From Verrucomicrobiota bacterium (lineage in GTDB: Bacteria; Verrucomicrobiota; Verrucomicrobiia; Verrucomicrobiales; DEV007), in NCBI GenBank assembly GCA_013152075.1, contig JAADHD010000433.1, forward strand, positions 1 through 17,723: DNA of 17,723 bases, read 5' to 3'. The notes under the pieces were generated by a model, which did no database searches, was not told where the DNA came from, and saw only the letters and a program-made list of their open reading frames with translations. The position numbers and the translations under genes were made by a program. Of the stretch, positions 6,759 through 13,313 are shown one piece after another (positions within the stretch are counted from its first letter, which is position 1; every line of letters begins with the position of its first letter).

Positions 6759-8261
6759 ATGTTCCTTGCCTTTATCGCTTTGTTGCTCACGCCACTGACG
6801 GCACGATCAGCAGACTTTACCCCTGATCCACGCCTTCAGCCTCCCCCACCCCTGCGCGAATTCCGCGGTGTCTGGGTGGCTACAGTTTACAATATCGATT
6901 GGCCCTCGCGCCCGGGACTGACCGCAGGACAACAGCAGGCGGAACTGATCACCATCCTTAACCGGGCAGCCAGCTTACGGTTGAACGCCGTGATTTTTCA
7001 GGTTCGCCCGATGGCCGACGCTCTTTACAAATCCCGCATCGAACCATGGTCCGCTTATCTGACCGGTGAGATGGGCAAAAGTCCGGGATACGACCCACTC
7101 GCCTTCGCCGTCCATGAGGCACATCGCCGCGGGCTGGAATTACATGCCTGGTTCAACCCCTACCGCGCCAAGACCCCCAGTCAGAAATCCGTGTCCTCCA
7201 AACATCTCACCCGCTCCAAGCCCTCGGTGATCAGACGTGCAGGAAAAAATCTGTGGCTCGACCCTACCTCCAGCTTCGTTCGTGAGCGAATGATCACTGT
7301 CGTCATGGATGTGGTGAAACGCTATGACGTGGACGGCATTCACATTGACGATTATTTTTACCCTTACCCAGGCTCGGGCGGCGGCGCAGGCTTTGATGAC
7401 AACTCCAACTGGAATACTTATCGGAAAAAAGGAGGCAAACTCAAGCGTGATGACTGGCGACGTGACCACGTCAATAAATTGGTGCGCGATTTGTATTCCA
7501 CTATCAAACGCACCAAACCACAAGTTAAGTTCGGAATTAGTCCGTTTGGAATTTGGAAACCTGGATACCCTTCGAACGTTGAAGGCAAGCTCGATGCCCA
7601 CGGTGAACTCTACGCCGACAGTCGGCGCTGGTTGCACGAAGGCTGGCTGGATTACATTTCACCACAACTCTACTGGAAAACGAAGGGGCCACAGAGTTTT
7701 ACCCACCTCTACAATTGGTGGCAAACGGAGAACACGCAGGGCCGTCACGTCTGGCCCGGGATAGCTGTCAGCCGTATCGGCCGGGGCGGCGAGGGTGACG
7801 GACGAACAGCTAGCGAAATCATTACCCAGATCAATACCACCCGAAAAAACCGCGGACGCGCTCCGGGCACCGGTCACATTTACTGGAACGACAAAGCTTT
7901 TCGCAAAGATGCCGGCGACATCAACGGTCGTCTGGTCAGCAGCGCCTACACCGAACCGGCTCTCGTTCCAGCCAGCCCCTGGTTGGCCGATCGGAAAAAC
8001 CTGCCGCAGGCCGTTGTGACTACCGCACACTTGGATAGTGACAGGTTAATTTTGAAATGGCATCCCGAAGGAAAACGCGCCAGTTCTGTTCGCTGGTGGG
8101 TGATTCAGACCCTGAAAGGCAAGCGTTGGCAAATTGCGCGAACGCTACCCGGTGCAGCCACCGGTATCGATCTACTTAATGCCGGTAAAATCGATGCCGT
8201 TTCGATCCGGCCTGTTGATGCAGCAGGCGGAGTTGGGCGCGCAGTTTCACTTCGCCGTTGA
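6759..8261 (+). CDS. Secreted GHL10-type glycoside hydrolase (DUF187/YngK-like)
   Basis: The protein matches the glycosyl-hydrolase-like 10 family, a TIM barrel acting on extracellular polysaccharide. Signatures are FRGVWVATVYNIDWPSRPGL at the barrel entry, NAVIFQVRPMADALYKS, LELHAWFNPYRA, the acidic strand YDVDGIHIDDYFYPYP (likely catalytic Asp region), KFGISPFGIW and WLDYISPQLYW. A C-terminal ~95-residue beta-rich segment (from about LPQAVVTTAHLD) looks like a fibronectin-III-type domain. I chose the ATG at 6759 (500 residues) because it gives a compact signal peptide MFLAFIALLLTPLTARSA and has AGGGGG 4 nt upstream. An ATG at 6705 and a TTG at 6636 are in the same frame, but the added residues look non-coding and AT-rich. 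The n-region has no lysine or arginine, so 6705 stays possible. The substrate is unknown; some relatives are thought to act on peptidoglycan or related glycans. Confidence 0.9.
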   Translation: MFLAFIALLLTPLTARSADFTPDPRLQPPPPLREFRGVWVATVYNIDWPSRPGLTAGQQQAELITILNRAASLRLNAVIFQVRPMADALYKSRIEPWSAYLTGEMGKSPGYDPLAFAVHEAHRRGLELHAWFNPYRAKTPSQKSVSSKHLTRSKPSVIRRAGKNLWLDPTSSFVRERMITVVMDVVKRYDVDGIHIDDYFYPYPGSGGGAGFDDNSNWNTYRKKGGKLKRDDWRRDHVNKLVRDLYSTIKRTKPQVKFGISPFGIWKPGYPSNVEGKLDAHGELYADSRRWLHEGWLDYISPQLYWKTKGPQSFTHLYNWWQTENTQGRHVWPGIAVSRIGRGGEGDGRTASEIITQINTTRKNRGRAPGTGHIYWNDKAFRKDAGDINGRLVSSAYTEPALVPASPWLADRKNLPQAVVTTAHLDSDRLILKWHPEGKRASSVRWWVIQTLKGKRWQIARTLPGAATGIDLLNAGKIDAVSIRPVDAAGGVGRAVSLRR

Positions 8262-8287
8262 TTCAATTTAAGATTCTACCTAACTTC

Positions 8288-9076
8288 ATGCCTGACTCTC
8301 AATCACAAATCGACCGTTTATTGGAAATCATGCATACTTTGCGTGCACCGGGGGGATGCCCCTGGGACATCGAGCAAACCCATGAGTCACTGATCCCCTG
8401 CTTGATCGAAGAAGCCTACGAAGTAGCTGAAGCCCTGCGGGACAATAACTCGGATTCTATGGCCGACGAGTTGGGTGATCTACTCTTACAGGTAGTATTT
8501 CATGCTGAAATCGCCAATGAAACTGAGCGCTTTGATTTCGAAGACGTCGCCAAAGCCATCTCTGACAAGCTGATACGCCGTCACCCACATGTCTTCGGCG
8601 ACAGCGACGTCAACGACAGTGAAGGCGTTTTGCGTCAATGGGATGCAATCAAACAACAGGAAAAAGGCGCACAGAAATCCGACTACCATATCAAACGGGC
8701 CAACGACGGACTGCCTTCGCTAATGGCCGCGCGCAAGCTCCAAAAAAAGGCCGCCGAAGTAGGGTTCGACTGGCCCGACATCAAACCAGTAGTCGACAAA
8801 ATTCACGAAGAGCTCGCCGAGGTAGAGGAAGCATTATCCGAAAACGATCACGCCCACCTGGGCGAAGAAATCGGCGACTTATTGTTTGCCGTAGTCAATC
8901 TCGCACGAAAAAAGAACTTCGATCCAGAGACCTTACTAGCTGCAACCAACACCAAATTTGTAAAACGATTTCAACAAGTCGAAGATTACCTGAAAGCCGA
9001 GGGAAAAACCCTGAATGAGTCCACTCTCGAAGAAATGGATGCTAAATGGGAACAGGCAAAACTCAAAGAATCATAG
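8288..9076 (+). CDS. mazG: Nucleoside triphosphate pyrophosphohydrolase MazG
   Basis: MazG hydrolyses (d)NTPs to the monophosphate and pyrophosphate, cleaning damaged nucleotides and, in E. coli, affecting ppGpp levels. The ATG at 8288 gives 262 residues, essentially the length of E. coli MazG. The in-frame TTG at 8258 overlaps the previous stop and adds residues the family does not have. The protein has two MazG domains. The first has the opening HTLRAPGGCPWDIEQTHESL and the metal-binding EExxE...ExxD set (E41, E42, E45, E61, D64 in EEAYEVAEAL and ELGDLLLQVVFHAEIA). The second has EELAEVEEAL and EEIGDLLFAVVNLARK, also intact. It starts 26 bp after the glycoside hydrolase stop with no clear Shine-Dalgarno sequence. 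Confidence 0.96.
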   Translation: MPDSQSQIDRLLEIMHTLRAPGGCPWDIEQTHESLIPCLIEEAYEVAEALRDNNSDSMADELGDLLLQVVFHAEIANETERFDFEDVAKAISDKLIRRHPHVFGDSDVNDSEGVLRQWDAIKQQEKGAQKSDYHIKRANDGLPSLMAARKLQKKAAEVGFDWPDIKPVVDKIHEELAEVEEALSENDHAHLGEEIGDLLFAVVNLARKKNFDPETLLAATNTKFVKRFQQVEDYLKAEGKTLNESTLEEMDAKWEQAKLKES

Positions 9077-9103
9077 TAAGTTTGTTTTCGCTCTGATGGG
9101 AGC

Positions 9104-9121
9104 GCTGACGTCCCCGTCGGC
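9104..9121 (+). repeat. Small hairpin with GACGTCCCCGTC core, possible terminator or dispersed palindrome
   Basis: GCTGACG (9104-9110), loop TCCC and CGTCGGC (9115-9121) give a 7-bp stem with one G-U pair. It sits 27 bp after the mazG stop and is followed by the pyrimidine-rich TTCTTC. It could end mazG transcription, although the tract is not a pure T run. The sequence around the core (GGGAGCGCTGACGTCCCCGTC) looks more like a designed palindrome than random spacer. It may be one copy of a repeat family, but no second copy is in this window. Confidence 0.45.
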
Positions 9122-9229
9122 TTCTTCAACATTCTTACTTCTTCTTAAAAACCCTGCCCCCCCTCTCACCTTCCCCATCCCATCCGCCGAACTACTTGCA
9201 AGCACCCTCCTTCAACTTAACATTCCCCC

Positions 9230-9520
9230 ATGATTCGTCACACAGTTGCCTTCACTTTAAGCCATCCCGCTAATTCACCAGAAGAATCCGCTTTCATGAC
9301 CGAGGCCAATAAGCTCACCTCCATCCCCGGTGTCACCAAATTTGAAATCCTCCGCCAAGTCAGCCCTAAGTGCGATTACGCTTTCGGCATCTCAATGGAG
9401 TTCGCGGATCAGGCAGAACTGGACGCTTACGCATCCCACCCCATGCACACCGAATTTGTCCACACCCACTGGATCCCCAATGTCTCCGCTTTTCAGGAAA
9501 TCGACTACACGCTTTTCTAG
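9230..9520 (+). CDS. Dabb (stress-responsive alpha/beta barrel) domain protein
   Basis: This 96-residue single-domain protein matches the dimeric alpha/beta barrel (Dabb) family: an opening MIRHTVAFTL strand, then IPGVTKFEILRQVSPKCDYAFGISMEF and the signature YASHPMHTEFVHTHWIP. Such proteins form ferredoxin-like dimers. Biochemical roles vary (stress-induced plant proteins, olivetolic acid cyclase, putative monooxygenase-like folds), so the activity here is unknown. The 153 bp between mazG and this gene hold only the hairpin described separately and C-rich spacer. The sequence just before the ATG (CATTCCCCC) has no Shine-Dalgarno. Its TAG stop overlaps the stop of the convergent regulator gene. 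Confidence 0.9.
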   Translation: MIRHTVAFTLSHPANSPEESAFMTEANKLTSIPGVTKFEILRQVSPKCDYAFGISMEFADQAELDAYASHPMHTEFVHTHWIPNVSAFQEIDYTLF

Positions 9521-10455
9521 CCCCCCGGCTTTTCCGCAATGACCATTATAGTCTGAAAGTGCGGACTACTTTTTTCGCGATCGACGACGGCCGGATCAAT
9601 TTTCACGAAACCGCTGCGTTTAAAAAACTGGGATAACTCAAGTTCCGAAAAACCCAGCCAAAGATCAGCATAGAGTTCCTTGGCATCTTCAAATTGATGT
9701 TTCAACAAGTCGAGGACAACCACCCGGCCACCCGGTTTCAAAATTCGAAACGCACTTTGCAAGGCACGCTCGGGCTTGACGACATGGTGCAGTGATTGAC
9801 TAAAAATAGCGATGTCCACCGAAGCGTCATCAATCGGCGGATCCTCGATATCTCCCAAACGGTACTCAAGATTCTTAAAACCATTCTCCTTAGCCACCTT
9901 CGAGCCGAATTCGACCATTTTTTCCGAACTGTCGATTGAAATCACCTTTTTGGCCCGCTGCGCCAGAAGTTGGGAAAAAGTTCCTTCCCCAGCACCCAGA
10001 TCAGCAAATACCAGTGGCGGCATTAACTTCAGCATGGTCTCTGCCAAAGCTTTCCAGGAACGTCCGGGAACATACTGCCGGCCAAATTTACCCGCCAGTT
10101 GATCAAAATAAGCACGCGCTTTGTCCTTTCGTTTACGGATCGTCAAGTTCAGCGCCGCATTGTCTTCGGCAATTTCAGCAATTTCCTTCCTGGCTGGCCC
10201 AATCAGATCAAGAATCCCCTGTAAAGAGTCATCAGGTTGCTGTTTCAGGGTATATATAACGTTTTTACCCGAACGCCGATCCTCAACCAGACGAACCTGC
10301 TTCAACTGCGCCAGATGCGAAGAAATCCTCGACTGCCCCATAGCCAAGACCTCCTGCAGCTCTGCCACAGACAAATCCTGCTGCTCGAGCAGGGATAAAA
10401 TACGAATACGTGTCGGATCAGCGACCACCCGCAGAGATTTCAAAATTGACGCCAT
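9517..10455 (-). CDS. ArsR-family regulator fused to SAM-dependent methyltransferase domain (SahR-like candidate)
   Basis: Residues ~10-70 form a winged helix-turn-helix of ArsR type (VADPTRIRILSLLEQQDLSV, MGQSRISSHLAQLK, and the wing VEDRRSGKNVIYTL). Residues ~145-245 form a class I methyltransferase fold with SAM motif I ADLGAGEGTF (151-160), the acidic strand end VISIDSSEKM and a UbiE-like RILKPGGRVVVLDLL. The 312-residue protein has no cysteine, so the usual ArsR metal-thiolate site is absent. It is divergent from metK-ahcY across 60 bp. ArsR-family SahR regulators, some fused to such a domain, are known to control SAM-cycle genes in Proteobacteria in response to SAH. Inference: this protein senses SAH or SAM and represses metK-ahcY and itself. 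A true methyltransferase activity remains possible. There is no clear Shine-Dalgarno. Confidence 0.88.
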   Translation of the reverse strand: MASILKSLRVVADPTRIRILSLLEQQDLSVAELQEVLAMGQSRISSHLAQLKQVRLVEDRRSGKNVIYTLKQQPDDSLQGILDLIGPARKEIAEIAEDNAALNLTIRKRKDKARAYFDQLAGKFGRQYVPGRSWKALAETMLKLMPPLVFADLGAGEGTFSQLLAQRAKKVISIDSSEKMVEFGSKVAKENGFKNLEYRLGDIEDPPIDDASVDIAIFSQSLHHVVKPERALQSAFRILKPGGRVVVLDLLKHQFEDAKELYADLWLGFSELELSQFFKRSGFVKIDPAVVDREKSSPHFQTIMVIAEKPGG

Positions 10456-10469
10456 GCTGTTTTGCAGTA

Positions 10470-10502
10470 ATCTATCAACCCATCACGATTTGTAAATACA
10501 AT
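10470..10502. promoter_or_regulatory. Shared divergent promoter/operator region of the ArsR-methyltransferase gene and metK
   Basis: Only 60 bp separate the two ATGs. TTGTA (10490-10494), AA and TACAA (10497-10501) form an inverted repeat. On the plus strand TACAAT (10497-10502) matches a -10 box at 5 of 6 positions, which would place the metK start of transcription only a few nt before its ATG. On the minus strand TTTACA (complement of 10491-10496), 16 bp and TAGATT (complement of 10469-10474) form a plausible promoter for the regulator. Both candidates overlap the inverted repeat, as expected for an operator shared by the two directions. Positions are read from the sequence; their use is inferred. 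Confidence 0.4.
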
Positions 10503-10515
10503 AACTACTTAAGAC

Positions 10516-11721
10516 ATGTCTAATTCTTACATTTTTTCTTCTGAATCGGTCACCGAAGGCCACCCCGACAAGGTTTGCGACACAGTCAGTGACGCGATTC
10601 TGGATGCTTGTTTAGAGCAAGACACCGCTTCACGAGTGGCTTGCGAAACGATGGTGAAAGACAATATGGTCATTCTGGGTGGAGAAATCACCACCAATTC
10701 AAAGTTCGATCATCGCGAAGTCGCCAAAAAAGCACTGGAAGACATCGGATATTCACAGTCCTACGCTGAAGGCACTGACTACACTTACGAATGCGCCTTC
10801 GCTTCAGAGACTTTTCACTTCCAGAATTTACTCGGCCAACAGTCCGTCGATATCAAGGTGGGTGTTGATGCGGAAGATGCTGCCGATAAAGGCCACGCTG
10901 AACAGGGAGCCGGTGATCAGGGCATCATGTTCGGATACGCTTGTCAGGAAACCGAATCACTGATGCCTGCACCCATTGCCTTGTCTCACAAACTCGGACA
11001 GGAAATCACCCGCTTGCGTAAAGACCGGGTTCACACCTGGTTGCGACCTGACTCCAAAACCCAGGTATCGATGGAATACGTCGATGGCAAACCCCAACGC
11101 GTCACTGCAGTGGTGGTCTCCACCATGCACGCCCGCGAGATCTCTACCGAGGAGTTGAAGGCGGAATTGAAAAAAGACCTCATTCTTCCAAACATCCCTG
11201 CAGAGTGGATAAACGACGACACTGATATATTGATCAACCCAACCGGTCTGTTTGTGATCGGCGGACCGGAAGGCGACTGCGGATTGACCGGGCGGAAAAT
11301 TATCGTCGATACCTACGGCGGCATGGGACGTCACGGTGGTGGCGCTTTCTCCGGCAAGGATCCGAGCAAAGTCGACCGCTCGGCTGCTTACATGAGCCGC
11401 TGGGTCGCAAAAAATGTCGTGGCTGCCGGACTGGCAGAAAAATGCGAACTGCAACTGGCCTACGCCATCGGATACCCTCAACCCGTCAGTGTGCGTGTCG
11501 ATACCTTCGGCACCAACACCGTGGACGAGGCCAAAATCGAAAAAGCCGTTCAGGAAGTATTCTCTTTCAAACCCGCAGACATCATCAGCCAACTGAACTT
11601 GTTGCGCCCGATCTATCGCCACACCACCAACTACGGTCACTTCGGTCGCGAAGACAATCTAGACGCCCTTACATGGGAACGCACCGACAAGGCAGCCGAT
11701 CTAAAATCTGCCGTTTCTTAA
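10516..11721 (+). CDS. metK: S-adenosylmethionine synthetase
   Basis: MetK makes SAM from methionine and ATP, with release of phosphate and pyrophosphate, in the cytosol as a tetramer. Its 401 residues are slightly longer than the ~384 of E. coli. All hallmark motifs are present: FSSESVTEGHPDK at the start (His16 and Asp18 in GHPDK), GAGDQGIMFGYA (131-142, ATP and methionine site) and the glycine-rich phosphate-binding loop GGGAFSGKDPSKVDRS (274-289). The ATG has no convincing Shine-Dalgarno. It is the first gene of a two-gene unit, with ahcY 37 bp downstream, and its control region is shared with the divergent ArsR-methyltransferase gene. Confidence 0.98.
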   Translation: MSNSYIFSSESVTEGHPDKVCDTVSDAILDACLEQDTASRVACETMVKDNMVILGGEITTNSKFDHREVAKKALEDIGYSQSYAEGTDYTYECAFASETFHFQNLLGQQSVDIKVGVDAEDAADKGHAEQGAGDQGIMFGYACQETESLMPAPIALSHKLGQEITRLRKDRVHTWLRPDSKTQVSMEYVDGKPQRVTAVVVSTMHAREISTEELKAELKKDLILPNIPAEWINDDTDILINPTGLFVIGGPEGDCGLTGRKIIVDTYGGMGRHGGGAFSGKDPSKVDRSAAYMSRWVAKNVVAAGLAEKCELQLAYAIGYPQPVSVRVDTFGTNTVDEAKIEKAVQEVFSFKPADIISQLNLLRPIYRHTTNYGHFGREDNLDALTWERTDKAADLKSAVS

Positions 11722-11758
11722 AACTCAACTCAACACAACACTAAAACTACCTTCAATC

Positions 11759-13186
11759 ATGAGCACAACAATTGACACTGCAACCGAAGACTATAAAGTC
11801 GCTGACATCTCCCTGGCCGATTTTGGCCGCAAGGAAATCTCTATCGCCGAACACGAAATGCCCGGCCTGATGGCGACCCGTAAAAAATATTCTACTGAAC
11901 AACCACTCAAAGGCGTTCGCATCATGGGCAGTCTTCACATGACAATCCAGACTGCAGTGCTGATTGAAACACTGGTAGATCTGGGAGCAGATGTGCGCTG
12001 GTGTTCCTGCAATATTTTCTCAACCCAGGATCACGCAGCCGCAGCGATTGCTGTGTCGGGTGTGCCCGTCTTCGCCTGGAAAGGTGAATCTCTGGAAGAA
12101 TACTGGGACTGCACCATCAACGCCTTGACCTGGCCCGACGGCTCAGGACCAGAACTCATCGTTGATGATGGCGGCGACGCGACACTCTTGATTCACAACG
12201 GAGCTGAACTTGAAAACGGCTCGGATTGGGTGAACAGCGAATCCGGATCCGAAGAAGAAAAGGTCATCAAAAACCTGCTGAAAAAAGTTCATAGTGAAAA
12301 CCCACTGAAATGGAACAACTACCTCAAGGACTGGAAAGGCGTTTCTGAAGAAACCACCACCGGAGTTCATCGTCTTTACCAGATGTTCGACGCAGGCACC
12401 CTCAAAGTTCCAGCGATCAACGTGAACGACTCGGTTACCAAATCCAAGTTCGACAATCTTTACGGTTGTCGTGAGTCATTACTCGACGGCATCAAACGCG
12501 CCACCGACGTGATGATCGCCGGCAAAGTTGCCGTGGTTTGCGGATACGGAGATGTAGGCAAAGGCTGCGCCCAGGCATTGGTGGGCATGGGCGCCCAAGT
12601 GGTGGTCACCGAAATCGACCCAATTTGCGCACTGCAGGCCGCCATGGCCGGCTTCCGCGTGATGCCGATCGAGGACACTCTCGGTTGGTCGGATATTTAT
12701 GTCACCACAACCGGCAACAAAGATATCATCACCATTGATCACCTTACAAAAATGAAGGATCAGGCCATTGTTTGTAACATTGGTCACTTCGACAACGAAA
12801 TTCAGGTCGAAGCTCTGAACACTCTCGAAGGCGTGAAAAAAATCGAAGTCAAAGCACAGGTCGATCAATACACCTTGCCCGACGGACGCCAATTGTTCAT
12901 GCTCGCCGAAGGCCGCCTGGTCAACCTCGGTTGCGCAACCGGTCACCCAAGCTTCGTGATGTCCAACAGCTTCACCAACCAGACCTTGGCCCAGATCGAT
13001 TTGTGGGAAAACAAAGAAACTTACAAACCCGGTGTTTATGTCCTGCCCAAAAAGCTTGACGAAGAGGTCGCCCGCCTGCACTTGGAAAAAATCGGCGTCA
13101 AGCTGACCACCCTGTCGAAAGAGCAGGCCGATTACATCAACGTGCCAGTGGACGGCCCTTACAAGCCAGAGCACTACCGCTATTAA
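11759..13186 (+). CDS. ahcY: Adenosylhomocysteinase (S-adenosylhomocysteine hydrolase)
   Basis: AhcY splits S-adenosylhomocysteine, the inhibitory by-product of SAM-dependent methylation, reversibly into adenosine and homocysteine with tightly bound NAD. The 475 residues include the substrate domain (GSLHMTIQTAVLIETLVDLG, SCNIFSTQDHAAAA), the NAD-binding Rossmann motif GYGDVGKG (262-269) and the conserved C-terminal KPEHYRY that reaches the neighbouring subunit. A ~40-residue insertion at about 148-190 (LENGSDWVNSESGSEEE and following) marks the longer form of the enzyme found in many bacteria and plants and absent from the mammalian form. Being directly behind metK, it couples SAM production to SAH removal. 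It probably shares the metK mRNA and ends at a strong hairpin. Confidence 0.98.
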   Translation: MSTTIDTATEDYKVADISLADFGRKEISIAEHEMPGLMATRKKYSTEQPLKGVRIMGSLHMTIQTAVLIETLVDLGADVRWCSCNIFSTQDHAAAAIAVSGVPVFAWKGESLEEYWDCTINALTWPDGSGPELIVDDGGDATLLIHNGAELENGSDWVNSESGSEEEKVIKNLLKKVHSENPLKWNNYLKDWKGVSEETTTGVHRLYQMFDAGTLKVPAINVNDSVTKSKFDNLYGCRESLLDGIKRATDVMIAGKVAVVCGYGDVGKGCAQALVGMGAQVVVTEIDPICALQAAMAGFRVMPIEDTLGWSDIYVTTTGNKDIITIDHLTKMKDQAIVCNIGHFDNEIQVEALNTLEGVKKIEVKAQVDQYTLPDGRQLFMLAEGRLVNLGCATGHPSFVMSNSFTNQTLAQIDLWENKETYKPGVYVLPKKLDEEVARLHLEKIGVKLTTLSKEQADYINVPVDGPYKPEHYRY

Positions 13187-13201
13187 TCGGTTTCTGCCAG
13201 C

Positions 13202-13232
13202 GCAACTCCGGATGAATACTGTCCGGAGTTGC
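13202..13232 (+). terminator. Strong hairpin after ahcY, probable terminator or mRNA 3' end
   Basis: GCAACTCCGGA (13202-13212) and TCCGGAGTTGC (13222-13232) form a perfect 11-bp stem around a 9-nt loop. CAG/CTG can add 3 bp past a bulged C. It starts 15 bp after the ahcY stop, between convergent genes. No U-tract follows on either strand, so it may act with Rho, stabilise the 3' end or block read-through rather than be a textbook intrinsic terminator. Confidence 0.6.
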
Positions 13233-13276
13233 CTGCCACATTAAAAATTCACAGAGACCGAAGTCCTGGTGAAGCG

Positions 13277-13301
13277 AAAAAGGCTTTTGCAAATCGCAAA
13301 A
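13277..13301 (-). terminator. Candidate intrinsic terminator for the minus-strand polysaccharide block
   Basis: On the minus strand TTTTGC, a 5-nt loop and GCAAAA (13285-13301) form a 6-bp stem shortly after the stop of the GT-C-like gene, followed by GCC and a TTTTT run (13277-13281). The stem is AT-rich and weak, so the call is tentative. Confidence 0.35.
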
Positions 13302-13313
13302 AACCTGGGGCAA

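Noticed and set aside
8258..8287. MazG start at the TTG overlapping the previous stop
   Set aside because: The added ten residues are not part of the family, and the ATG at 8288 gives the normal MazG N-terminus and length.
9015..9233. A 72-codon plus-strand frame running through the mazG end and spacer
   Set aside because: It is mostly out of frame with mazG and then reads C-rich spacer; the product is low-complexity and it overlaps two well-supported genes.
10456..10515. A SAM or SAH riboswitch ahead of metK
   Set aside because: Only 60 bp separate the divergent ATGs and no multi-helix aptamer pattern is visible; the likely metK leader is only a few nt.
10957..11640. A 227-codon open frame on the minus strand inside metK
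   Set aside because: It lies wholly antisense to a perfect metK, its product has no recognisable motif, and its composition is that of a mirrored coding frame.
12479..13174. A 231-codon open frame on the minus strand inside ahcY
   Set aside because: Same situation: rich in Phe, His and Val as expected from the antisense of a codon-biased gene, with no domain signature.
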